A stretch of DNA of 39,428 nt, from contig DAHXNO010000208.1 of the NCBI GenBank assembly GCA_027365345.1, positions 1-39,428 of the forward strand, in the 5' to 3' direction. The notes below the pieces were generated by a model that saw only the letters and a list, made by a program, of their open reading frames with translations, had not been told where the DNA came from and searched no databases. Position numbers and translations under genes: made by a program. This document shows positions 28,419-37,100 of the stretch, piece by piece. This stretch comes from Granulicella sp. GTDB lineage: Bacteria; Acidobacteriota; Terriglobia; Terriglobales; Acidobacteriaceae. Position 1 is the first letter of the stretch, and every line of letters begins with the position of its first letter.

Positions 28419-29252
28419 ATGCCCCCCAACTCCAAACCGGCCCGCAATCGATCCACGGCTGCGCCCCCGCTCGCCGCTCCGCCTGCTCAAGACATCCCCG
28501 TGGTCCAACTGGGCTGGATTCTCAAGGCGCTGGCCATCGTCTTCGCCGCCGCCTTCCTCTGCGCCTACGCTACCATCTGCATCGTCTTCTCGCGAGCCCA
28601 GTGGCAGCTCGTTCTTCATCCCTCCCACAGCGTTCCCCAAACCCCCGCATCCTTCCACCTCGCCTTCACTCCAGTTCACTTCGGCGTAGACAACTCAGGC
28701 CTGCCCCAACTCTCCGGGTGGTGGATCCCCGCCCCCATCCAAACCCTGCGCAGCGCTCTTATCCTGCCCTCCGGCGCCGGCTCCAGCGCAGACGCCCTCC
28801 CAGCCGCACAACTCCTTCATCAGCAGAACCTGAACGTCCTGCTCTTCGACTATCGCGGTTACGGCCACTCCCTGGGAGGCCACCCCACCCAGGCCACCAT
28901 GCAATCCGACGCCAACACCGCGCTCGCCTACCTTACCTCCACGCGCTCCATCCCCACCTCCTCCATCGTCGTCTACGGAATCGGTCTCGGAGCCGCTCTT
29001 GCCGTCCATCTCTGCGCCCGGAACCCCGCTCTCCCTGCCCTCGTCCTCCAATCTCCTGACGGCGACCTCACCGAGCGCGTCCACCAGAGCCCGAGCGCCA
29101 AACTCGTTCCCTTCCGTCAACTCTTCAACGAACCATTCCCTCTCGCCGCGCCTCTGCGTCAGCTCCCCACCCCCCGGCTCATCCGCACCGGCACACCCAG
29201 CCCTGCAGACCTCGCCCATTTCCTCTCACTTCATCTCCCGCCCACCCGCTAG
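28419..29252 (+). CDS. Membrane-anchored alpha/beta-hydrolase-like protein lacking the catalytic serine
   Basis: A 277-residue protein with one N-terminal transmembrane helix (LKALAIVFAAAFLCAYATICI, about residues 35-55) and an alpha/beta-hydrolase fold. LILPSGAGSS, NVLLFDYRGYGHSLGG (139-154) and the elbow VVYGIGLGAALAVH (184-197) match the ABHD/BEM46-like families. In those families the elbow reads GxSxG. Here residue 189 is Gly (codon GGT at 28983-28985), so the nucleophile is missing. The C-terminal third is short and lacks the expected Asp and His motifs. It is therefore probably not a hydrolase but a binding or structural relative. It is divergent from the Rieske gene, and I see no strong ribosome-binding site. 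Confidence 0.8.
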   Translation: MPPNSKPARNRSTAAPPLAAPPAQDIPVVQLGWILKALAIVFAAAFLCAYATICIVFSRAQWQLVLHPSHSVPQTPASFHLAFTPVHFGVDNSGLPQLSGWWIPAPIQTLRSALILPSGAGSSADALPAAQLLHQQNLNVLLFDYRGYGHSLGGHPTQATMQSDANTALAYLTSTRSIPTSSIVVYGIGLGAALAVHLCARNPALPALVLQSPDGDLTERVHQSPSAKLVPFRQLFNEPFPLAAPLRQLPTPRLIRTGTPSPADLAHFLSLHLPPTR

Positions 29253-29362
29253 AGCGTCTTCCGCCCCCGCTCACCCTCTGGACGGTCTTCCGCTTGGGGC
29301 CTGTGTCGCCGCGCCGACCCTCGCCTCCGGCCACGCTCGCATCCATCGGGCGCTGGCAGCCA

Positions 29363-31627
29363 CTAATACTCCGCCAGATCGCGCATCGCCTTGAACAGAT
29401 GTTCCGTCTGGGGCAGAATCTCGTTCTCCAGCAGCGGCTGATAGGCCACAAACGTGTCCATGGCGCCCACCCTTCGCACCGGAGCATCCAGATCGTCGAA
29501 CAGCTCTTCGCCGATCCGGGCGGCAATCTCCGCCCCATATCCCCAGCTCTTCATATCCTCATGCGCCACCAGCACCTTGCTGGTCTTCTTCACGGACCCC
29601 GCAATCCCATCCCAATCGTACGGGCTTAGCGAGCGCAGATCGATCAGCTCCACCTCCACGCCCAGCTCCCGCTCCATCCGCTCCGCCGCCTGCAGCGCCC
29701 TCGGCACCACCGCTCCGTAGGCGATCACCGTCATATCCCTCCCCGGTCTCACAATCGATGCCTTGCCAAACGGAATCATGTACTCCGGCCCAGGGTAAGC
29801 AACCCTGCCAAATACCGCTCGGTACAGATTCTTGTGCTCCAGGAACAGCACCGGATCATCGCAGCGGATGGCCGTCCTCAGCAGGCCAATCGCGTCCAGC
29901 GCATTCGATGGCATCACCACCCGCACCCCCGGAGTATGCGTAAAGATGCTCTCCCCAGACTGCGAGTGGTAGATTGACCCCCCCGTCAGATAGCCGCCTG
30001 CCGGAACGCGCATCACCAACGGACAGCTAAACTGCCCATTTGAGCGCCAGCGCATCAAAGCCAACTCGTTTCTCATCTGGTGCATCGCTGGCCATATGTA
30101 GTCAAAAAACTGAACCTCCACCACAGGCTTCATGCCGCGCACTGCCATACCAATCGCGCGGCCGGTAATGTTCGCCTCCGCCAACGGGGTGTTCCAAACC
30201 CGATCGCTCCCGAACTCCCGCTGCAGCCCATGGGTCACCTTGAAGACCCCGCCCTTCCCCTTCAGTTTGCTTGGTTTGGTCCCAGAGTCCCTCGTTACGT
30301 CGGCCACATCTTCGCCAAACACCACCACCCGTTCATCGCGCCGCATCTCATCCCGCAGGCAGCGATTGATCTGGTCCAGCATCGTCTGCTCGGCCGCGCT
30401 GGCCGTGGGTTCCGCCGCCGTCGCAAACTGCGCATCGGTCGGCTTGAGAGCCTCCGAGTACACATGCTTCAGAATGGACTCCGGCTGCGCCAACACCGCC
30501 GTCAGCGCCTTGTCCGCGGCCCGCTGCACTTCCCGGTCCACCTTGCGTTCCAGCTCATTGATACCCTCTGCGTCCAGAATCCCTTCGCGCAACAGCCACA
30601 TCTGCATCCGCGAGATCGGATCCCTCAGCGCATCCGCTTGGATCTCCTCCTGACTCCGATAGTTGGTCTCGTCATCGGACTGCGAATGGGAGTAAGGCCG
30701 AACCACATGCCCATGCACCACGGCCGGCCCATGTCCTGCCCGGCAGTACGCCACGGCCTCCACCATCGCCGCATAGCTGGCCATAGCATCGGTCCCATCC
30801 ACCTCCGCAAAGTGGAAGTGGGGAAAGTTCGCAATCAGCCGGGAGATGTTCCCTCCCGGCGTATTCACCTCAACCGGCGTCGAGATGGCATACCCATTGT
30901 CTTCAATCACATACAGCACCGGAAGCTTCTCATTGGACGCCGTGTTCAGCGACTCCCAGAACTCACCCTGGCTGGTCGACCCCTCCCCAATCGACACATA
31001 CGTCACCTCATCGGGGTGAAACGTCACCTCCTTGAACAGCCGATAGTCCACCACCCCCGCGCCCGGCTTCTTCCCCGCCTCCGGACGCCTGGAAAAATAC
31101 CGTCCGGCCTCCGCGCACCCCACAGCGTGCAGACACTGGGTCGCCGTAGAAGAAGACGGCGACACTATATTCAACCGTCGGCTCGTCCAGTGGGATGGCA
31201 TCTGCCGCCCCCCGCTGGCCGGGTCACTGGCCGCGCCTACAGACTGCAGTAGTTGCTCCTCCACCGTATTTCCCAGCGCCAGGCACAGCGCCCGGTCGCG
31301 ATAGTAGGGAAAGAACCAGTCATAACCCGGCTTCAGCGCCATGCCCGCGGCTACCAGCAGCGCCTCGTGCCCCGCGCAGGATACCTGGAAGAAGATCTTT
31401 TGCTGCTTCTTCAGTTGGATCTCACGATCATCCGTCCGTCGCGACAGGTACATCAGCCGGTAGAACTCAATCAACCGCTCGCGGCTAAGCCCTGCCCGCC
31501 AGCCTTGCTTGGCGCTCTTCTCTTCAGCCCCTTCTTGAGCAACGGCCAAGGCCCGCACCCCGCCTCCCGCAGACCCTCCCGGCGTGCGCTCCACAGATCT
31601 TCCATGAAGACCATTCTTCTGCACCAC
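29363..31627 (-). CDS. Fused E1 alpha-beta of a 2-oxoacid dehydrogenase
   Basis: A thiamine-diphosphate enzyme that decarboxylates a 2-oxoacid and passes the acyl group to an E2 lipoyl subunit. Residues 45-395 are the alpha part: [18 protein letters not shown], then the ThDP motif [10 protein letters not shown] at 214 with EDNGYAI at 242-248. Residues 412-754 are the beta part: [11 protein letters not shown] at 434, [23 protein letters not shown] and [17 protein letters not shown]. In most bacteria these are two genes. The layout resembles branched-chain 2-oxoacid dehydrogenases, but pyruvate cannot be excluded. GTG at 31627 follows GGGAGA. No E2 or E3 gene is adjacent. Confidence 0.92.
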   Translation of the reverse strand: MVQKNGLHGRSVERTPGGSAGGGVRALAVAQEGAEEKSAKQGWRAGLSRERLIEFYRLMYLSRRTDDREIQLKKQQKIFFQVSCAGHEALLVAAGMALKPGYDWFFPYYRDRALCLALGNTVEEQLLQSVGAASDPASGGRQMPSHWTSRRLNIVSPSSSTATQCLHAVGCAEAGRYFSRRPEAGKKPGAGVVDYRLFKEVTFHPDEVTYVSIGEGSTSQGEFWESLNTASNEKLPVLYVIEDNGYAISTPVEVNTPGGNISRLIANFPHFHFAEVDGTDAMASYAAMVEAVAYCRAGHGPAVVHGHVVRPYSHSQSDDETNYRSQEEIQADALRDPISRMQMWLLREGILDAEGINELERKVDREVQRAADKALTAVLAQPESILKHVYSEALKPTDAQFATAAEPTASAAEQTMLDQINRCLRDEMRRDERVVVFGEDVADVTRDSGTKPSKLKGKGGVFKVTHGLQREFGSDRVWNTPLAEANITGRAIGMAVRGMKPVVEVQFFDYIWPAMHQMRNELALMRWRSNGQFSCPLVMRVPAGGYLTGGSIYHSQSGESIFTHTPGVRVVMPSNALDAIGLLRTAIRCDDPVLFLEHKNLYRAVFGRVAYPGPEYMIPFGKASIVRPGRDMTVIAYGAVVPRALQAAERMERELGVEVELIDLRSLSPYDWDGIAGSVKKTSKVLVAHEDMKSWGYGAEIAARIGEELFDDLDAPVRRVGAMDTFVAYQPLLENEILPQTEHLFKAMRDLAEY

Positions 31628-31904
31628 GGCCAGAATCTCCCTTCACGAACCACCGAACATTCTACTCACAATTTCCTCCATCAGAGTAGTCCACTTCTTG
31701 CCAAACAACACCTGGGAAGCCGCTAACCGGACGCCGCTTCCTGGCCCCTACCTCGCACCGCGAAACCCAGTCCCTCCTTCCTCGGCACGCCCTCCCGCCT
31801 CGGCACATCCTGCCAGCCAATCCCTGCCGGCCACCCGCACCCTCGCTCCAGTATCCTTATCTCTTAGAGACCTCCCGGAAACCTCCCAAAGACCAGATCA
31901 TCCA

Positions 31905-32855
31905 ATGTTGTTCCTCACCACTCCCGTCCCCCACCTCACCACCTCGCTCCCGCACGACGAGCGCTTCCTTGCACGTATCGAGGACGGTTGGCAGCTCGAC
32001 CTCTCCAACTTCATCCAGAACGGCATTCCGCAGATTCTCTTCGCTCTGCTCCTGGCCTTCCTCTTCCAGTGGACCGTGGGGCTGTTCATCAAGCGTCTGC
32101 ACAACCGTGCTGACCGTCTTGTCGCCAACAATCAACGCGCCGGCCAGCTTCGCACCATCGCCGCCATCCTGCGCGCCACCTCCTTTGGCATCGCCGGCTT
32201 CTATCTCCTCACTCAGATTCTCAGCGCCCTTGGCGTCTCTCTGGGCCCCTTCATCGCCTCGGCCGGCGTCATCGGGCTGGGCATCAGCTTCGGAGCCCAA
32301 TCCATCTTCAAGGACATGCTCACCGGCATCTTCATCCTCATCGAGCACCAGTACTCCGTCGGAGACAGCATCCGCGTCGCCGGCCTCACTGGAACCGTGG
32401 AAGACCTCAGCCTCCGCGTCACCCGCCTGCGCGACAGCGACGGCACGCTCCACATCATCCCCAACAGTCAGATCACCACTGTCTCCAACCTCTCCCGGGA
32501 CTTCGCCGTCGGCACCCTCAACGTCTCCGTCGACGCCCGCGAAAATCCCGACCGGGTCATCGCCGTCCTCCGCAAACTGGCCGCCGCTCTGCGCAAAGAT
32601 GAAGCCTTTCACGACATCTTCATCGCCGAGCCCAGCATCCTTGGCGTCGACAAAATCAGCGGCTATGAGGTCATCTACCCCATAAGCGTCCGGGTGATGA
32701 TCAACCAGCGCGACGCCGTCATGCGCGAACTCCGCCGCCGCATCCTTCTTGCCTTCGAGCGAGAAAGCATCACCCTGGCCTCCACCAACAGCACACAGAT
32801 CATCACCACCCCCACTCCCAATCCACCACCAGCCGCCACGCCCTCCCAACCGTAA
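31905..32855 (+). CDS. MscS-family mechanosensitive channel
   Basis: A 316-residue inner-membrane channel that opens under membrane tension to release solutes. Three hydrophobic helices are visible at about 40-62, 88-110 and 114-148. The third is the pore helix, with IASAGVIGLGISFGAQSIF, leading into the signature IEHQYSVGDSIRV and the beta domain (GTVEDLSLRVTRLRDSDGTLHIIPNSQI). The length is close to E. coli MscS (286). The ATG at 31905 was chosen because the hydrophobic part starts soon after; the frame is open to 31698, but that extension is Pro/Ser-rich and unlikely. The extreme C-terminus is Pro/Thr-rich. Confidence 0.93.
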   Translation: MLFLTTPVPHLTTSLPHDERFLARIEDGWQLDLSNFIQNGIPQILFALLLAFLFQWTVGLFIKRLHNRADRLVANNQRAGQLRTIAAILRATSFGIAGFYLLTQILSALGVSLGPFIASAGVIGLGISFGAQSIFKDMLTGIFILIEHQYSVGDSIRVAGLTGTVEDLSLRVTRLRDSDGTLHIIPNSQITTVSNLSRDFAVGTLNVSVDARENPDRVIAVLRKLAAALRKDEAFHDIFIAEPSILGVDKISGYEVIYPISVRVMINQRDAVMRELRRRILLAFERESITLASTNSTQIITTPTPNPPPAATPSQP

Positions 32856-32986
32856 CCGCTCCCCGCTCGTAACTTCCCGCCCCAACTCGCTTCCGCCAGA
32901 TCGCCGCCATCCGGGGCGGACGACGCTGCATCCCAAGCGCACCGCTCTCCACGCGCCCAAGCCGCTCCGCATCGCCTGGCGGCGCG

Positions 32987-35161
32987 TCACAGCAACGCCT
33001 GCAACTCCTGCGCACTCTCCATCGGCGCCAGGCAGGAGCCGCCTCGGCACACCACCGCCACGCTGCCCTGTCTGGCCGGCAGATGCGGCAGCGTCTCGCT
33101 CAACTCCGGCGGCAACGCCCCCAACTGATCCCAGCGCAGCCGGATCACGCTCTGGTTCACCGCATATCGGGCCAGGGCTGCCTCGGCCAACTCCTCCGCC
33201 CGCAAATCCTCTCCAATCACGCACACCTGCACCGGCCCCTCCACGGCCCGCCGCAGCGCCAGCCCAAAGCCGGCCGCATACAGCCCAAAGTGTTCCACAA
33301 TCCCTGCAAAGGTCTCCAGCGTCTCCACCGCCCGCGCCCGGTAATCCTCCTCGCCGGTCAACGCCTCCAGCCGCAACAACACCGTCACCGCCGTCGCATT
33401 TCCCGCCGGTGTTGGTGAGTCCTGCAGCGGCTTGCGCCGCGCCGTCAGCGCCCCAATCGCCCCTTCCTCCGGCGCCGTATCCCAGAACCCTCCACCGCTC
33501 CGGTCATAGAACCGCGTCAGCATCGCATCCCCAATCTCCCTGGCTACCGTAAAGTACCGCAGCTCACCGGTCGCCTCCCAGGCGTCCAGAGCAGCGTTGG
33601 CCACAAACGCGTAATCCTCCAACGTCCCCTTCACCGGCTTTGAAACCACCCCTTCCGCCTCAAGCTCTCCGTAGGCCACCACATGCCCCATGCCGCTGTC
33701 GGCGCTCCAAACCGTCCCCAACACCCGATCCAACGACTTCAGGGCAAACTCCACCGGCGCTTTTAACCCCAACCTTCGTCCCGCCTCCAGGTACGCGGAG
33801 ATGCACATGCCATTCCATCCCGTGTACATCGTCTTATCCACGTAAGGCGTCTTGCGCAGCAGGCGCGCGGCATACATCTTCCGCTTGGCCGCCGCCAGCA
33901 GCGCATCCTTCTCCACCATCCCCGCCGGCCCCGTTCTGTGCAGCACATTCTTCTGCGGATGATGATGCATATCACCCACCACCCGCAGGTCGTAGTATTT
34001 CTCGGCCGCGGCAAACTCTTCGCCCGTCAAAACCGCTGCCGCCTCATCCCGTGTCCAGGTAAAGTAATCGCCGTCATCGTCCAGAGACACATCCGCATCC
34101 TGCGACGCATAGAACCCACCCCGCTCGCGATCGCTCAGCCACTCATCCATCCAGCGCAGGATGTCCTCCGCCACCCGCCTCGTCTCCGCCCCTGCCTCCT
34201 GCCCCGCAAAGAACCGCGCCGCATGCGCATAGTTCTTCAGCAGTTCGCTGTTGTCGTAGGCCATCTTTTCAAAGTGCGGAACGCCCCACCGCTCATCCAC
34301 GGAATAGCGATGAAAGCCCCCGGCTAACTGGTCGTAGATCCCGCCCGCGGCCATCTTCTCCAACGTCACCTGGGCTGCATGCCTGGCCCGCCCCGCGCCT
34401 TCCTCCGTAGCCGCGTCTCCCCCTTGTCCCCCTTCGCTGCTCCCTCGTCCCGCCGCATCCATCAGGAAGTCCAGCGCTCCCGGATGCGGAAACTTCGGCT
34501 GCGCCCCAAACCCTCCATGCCGTGCATCAAACGGCTTCAGCATGGAATCCAGTAGCTTCTCCAGCAGCAACCTTCCAGCCTTGCTCTCTCCGGCCAGCTC
34601 GCCTGCCAGCTCCGCCCGTCCTGAAAAGCTCTCATTGTGTTCAATCGCATGCATCACGCTGGCCGCCGTCTCTTCCACCTCCTCGCGTCGGCTCGCAAAG
34701 GCATCCGCCATCGCCAGCAGCACACGCTGAAAGCTCGGCCGCCCATACCGCTCGTCGGGCGGAAAGTACGTGCCGCCAAAGTACGGCCTGCCCTCAGGGG
34801 TCAGAAACGCCGTCAACGGCCAACCTCCCTGCCCGCTGATCGCCGCCACCGCCGCCTGATACCGCGCATCCACATCGGGCCGCTCATCCCGATCCACCTT
34901 CACAGCCACAAACCGCTCGTTGATGATCCTCGCCGTCTCCGCGCTCTCATAACTCTCGCGATCCATCACATGGCACCAATGGCACCAGACGGCGCCAATA
35001 TCCAGCAGCACTGGCCGGTTCTCGCGTCTGGCCCGGTCAAACGCCTCCGCGCTCCACTCATTCCACTCGACGGGCTGGTGCTGCGCGGAGCGCAGGTAGG
35101 CTGAGGCTGCCCGGCTCAAAGAATTCAACTGTACGTTCTGTTTCGGGCATGGATCGCTCAT
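32987..35161 (-). CDS. YyaL/SSP411-type thioredoxin-domain protein (DUF255)
   Basis: About 724 residues. The N-terminal thioredoxin-like domain has W59-C-H-W-C63 in GAVWCHWCHVM and QGGWPLTAFLTPEGRPYFGGTYFP. A long alpha/alpha-barrel domain resembling sugar epimerases or glycosidases follows (GGIYDQLAGGFHRYSVDERWGVPHFEKMAYDN, then YASQDADVS). This is the widespread YyaL/spermatogenesis-associated protein 20 family, whose substrate is not firmly known. The ATG at 35161 was chosen over one 75 bases upstream because the family begins here; the GGGGAGG sequence, however, touches the ATG with no spacing, so the start is uncertain. The last part of the protein is divergent from typical members. Confidence 0.88.
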   Translation of the reverse strand: MSDPCPKQNVQLNSLSRAASAYLRSAQHQPVEWNEWSAEAFDRARRENRPVLLDIGAVWCHWCHVMDRESYESAETARIINERFVAVKVDRDERPDVDARYQAAVAAISGQGGWPLTAFLTPEGRPYFGGTYFPPDERYGRPSFQRVLLAMADAFASRREEVEETAASVMHAIEHNESFSGRAELAGELAGESKAGRLLLEKLLDSMLKPFDARHGGFGAQPKFPHPGALDFLMDAAGRGSSEGGQGGDAATEEGAGRARHAAQVTLEKMAAGGIYDQLAGGFHRYSVDERWGVPHFEKMAYDNSELLKNYAHAARFFAGQEAGAETRRVAEDILRWMDEWLSDRERGGFYASQDADVSLDDDGDYFTWTRDEAAAVLTGEEFAAAEKYYDLRVVGDMHHHPQKNVLHRTGPAGMVEKDALLAAAKRKMYAARLLRKTPYVDKTMYTGWNGMCISAYLEAGRRLGLKAPVEFALKSLDRVLGTVWSADSGMGHVVAYGELEAEGVVSKPVKGTLEDYAFVANAALDAWEATGELRYFTVAREIGDAMLTRFYDRSGGGFWDTAPEEGAIGALTARRKPLQDSPTPAGNATAVTVLLRLEALTGEEDYRARAVETLETFAGIVEHFGLYAAGFGLALRRAVEGPVQVCVIGEDLRAEELAEAALARYAVNQSVIRLRWDQLGALPPELSETLPHLPARQGSVAVVCRGGSCLAPMESAQELQALL

Positions 35162-35322
35162 CCTCCCCAGTCTAAATCCCCGGCTTGAAATCCAGCCTCT
35201 CGCTCCAGCATCGGCTACGCAAGCAAAGCGCTTCATCTGTTCTCAAGCGATGCGCTTCACCCATCACAATGCGAAACGCTCAAGCCTCGCGCAGCCCAGG
35301 CCACGCAGCTTCCGCCAGCCTC

Positions 35323-36921
35323 CTACTTCGCAATGGCCGTCGGGTACCACTGCTCCAGATCCGCATGAAACTCCTTCAGCGCCTCCACGTTCAGATACAC
35401 CATATGCCCCGCCGGATAATAGCCGAACCTTACATTGGAAGCGATCGAAGGCGGCAGCATCATCTGCGCAATATCGTGCTCGGTGCTGAAGAACGGTGTC
35501 GCAAGATCAAACCACCCGTTCGCCGAGTACACCTTCAAATGCGGGTTCTTTCGCATCGCGTCACCCAGGTCGATCACCGTGTCCGGCATCGCCTGCGCAC
35601 GCCCAAAGCCGCGGCGGGCACCTGCCGGCTGGTGCTTCCAGTCCCAGGCCTTGTTTACTCCCGGCCCCTGCAGAAAGTACGGCCCGGAGTCCGTATACTT
35701 CAGCTCGTTCTGCAGATAGTTGTGGAACGCACCTACAAACGCTCCCGAGATACCTGCATCCGAAGGATCGAACCCCGGATTCTCTCCCGCCGCATCCACA
35801 TCGAACGCCTCGAACCGCGCGTCATACCGCCCCAGAATCTGGTCGTCGTCCCGTAGCAGCTCCTTACGGAAGTGGCTCGCCGGAATCCGCAGCTTCGAGT
35901 CCTTCACATACTGCACACTCAGCCCCGTGAACGCCGCCACCTGCTTCGCCGTCGCATCGAACTCGTCGGCCGGCAGACTATCTCCCTGCTCCAGCGCCGT
36001 CGCATACGGTCCACGGGCATAATCCCGCACCTTCTGTAAAAACTCCGTCATCGTGCCCGTATGCGGAACCTTGTTGTAGTACCACGCAATCGCCGCATAG
36101 CTCGGCAGGTAATATTCCGCCTGCAGGTCATATCCGGGGCTCATCACGTTATAGTTCAGGATCGAAGACAGCAGCACCACGCCATTGAACTCGATCCCAT
36201 CCTCATTCAGCGCCGCCACCAGCGCCGCCGACCGTGGCGTCCCATAGCTCTCACCAAACAGAAACTTCGGCGAGTTCCACCGGTTGTTCAGCGTGATATA
36301 CCGCGTAATGAACTTATCGAACGCCCTCACATCTTCATCCACACCCGCAAAGTCCTTCACGGTTCCCTTACCCGCCAGGCGTGAAAACCCCGTCAGCGGC
36401 GCGTCGATAAACACCAGGTCCGTCTCGTCAATTAAGCTGTACTGATTCGGAACCACATCGAACGGCGCCGGCCCGGTAGCCTTCGGACTCTCCGTCACCA
36501 CCCTCACCGGCCCCACTGAGCCCATATGCAGCCACAAGCTGGCCGACCCTGGCCCGCCGTTATACAGGAACGTCACCGGCCGCGAACCCGGCGCGGCGCC
36601 ATCCTCTGTATACGCCACATAGAACATCGTCCCAATCGGCTGCTCCTTCTCATCCTTGATCAGCAGGGTCCCGGCAGTCGCCGTGTAATGCACCGTTCGC
36701 GCGCCCGCCGTCCACTCGTGCCTGGTCTCCACCTTCATCTCTGCCGGCACCGGGAGCGCGCTATCCTTCTTCTGCGGCTGAGCCGTCGCCGCTTGCGCAT
36801 CAGCGGTGTGCTGCTGCGTATCCTGCGCATACGCTCTGTGCATCAACATCGTCCAACTCGCCAACGCCAACGCTGAAAGTCCAGCCACGCGCAGCCCGCC
36901 TCGGAGACAGCTCGTCCTCAT
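35323..36921 (-). CDS. Secreted serine carboxypeptidase (peptidase family S10)
   Basis: A 532-residue exported peptidase. The signal peptide is LRVAGLSALALASWTMLMHRAYA, with cleavage near residue 32. Residues 33-60 are a polar linker. The S10 catalytic residues are all visible: Ser225 in FLFGESYGTPR, Asp472 in SANGWFDLATP and His506 in YYPAGHMVYL. The oxyanion motif FLYNGGPGSASLW is at 118-130. S10 enzymes remove C-terminal residues from peptides at acidic pH, which suits an acidophilic or soil acidobacterium. The ATG at 36921 has a distant GGAGGG; a TTG 6 bases upstream (36927) has better spacing and is a fair alternative. It lies divergent to recQ. Confidence 0.94.
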   Translation of the reverse strand: MRTSCLRGGLRVAGLSALALASWTMLMHRAYAQDTQQHTADAQAATAQPQKKDSALPVPAEMKVETRHEWTAGARTVHYTATAGTLLIKDEKEQPIGTMFYVAYTEDGAAPGSRPVTFLYNGGPGSASLWLHMGSVGPVRVVTESPKATGPAPFDVVPNQYSLIDETDLVFIDAPLTGFSRLAGKGTVKDFAGVDEDVRAFDKFITRYITLNNRWNSPKFLFGESYGTPRSAALVAALNEDGIEFNGVVLLSSILNYNVMSPGYDLQAEYYLPSYAAIAWYYNKVPHTGTMTEFLQKVRDYARGPYATALEQGDSLPADEFDATAKQVAAFTGLSVQYVKDSKLRIPASHFRKELLRDDDQILGRYDARFEAFDVDAAGENPGFDPSDAGISGAFVGAFHNYLQNELKYTDSGPYFLQGPGVNKAWDWKHQPAGARRGFGRAQAMPDTVIDLGDAMRKNPHLKVYSANGWFDLATPFFSTEHDIAQMMLPPSIASNVRFGYYPAGHMVYLNVEALKEFHADLEQWYPTAIAK

Positions 36922-37100
36922 GGTCAAGTATTCCCTCCTGGAAACTCCTTGCTTCAAACCTGTTGCCTGTTGATACGCGTTTAGACGCATGCGGCTCACT
37001 GAAAGTCTCGTTCTATCGCCAACTCCAATCCGCGGCCCATGCAAAGCCTCATGCGCAATACCCTCCACCGGCAAAGATTATGCGAAGATAAGCGCAGTCC
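36922..37100. other. Divergent promoter region between the S10 peptidase and recQ
   Basis: 179 bases between two divergent starts. It must hold promoters on both strands, but I see no strong TTGACA/TATAAT pair. A loose dyad around ATACGCGTTTAGACGCAT (36974-36991) is the only structure. Confidence 0.35.

Noticed and set aside
31857-33224. 455-codon minus-strand frame opposite the MscS gene
   Set aside because: Acidic, Gly/Asp-rich shadow; the plus strand carries a clear channel protein.
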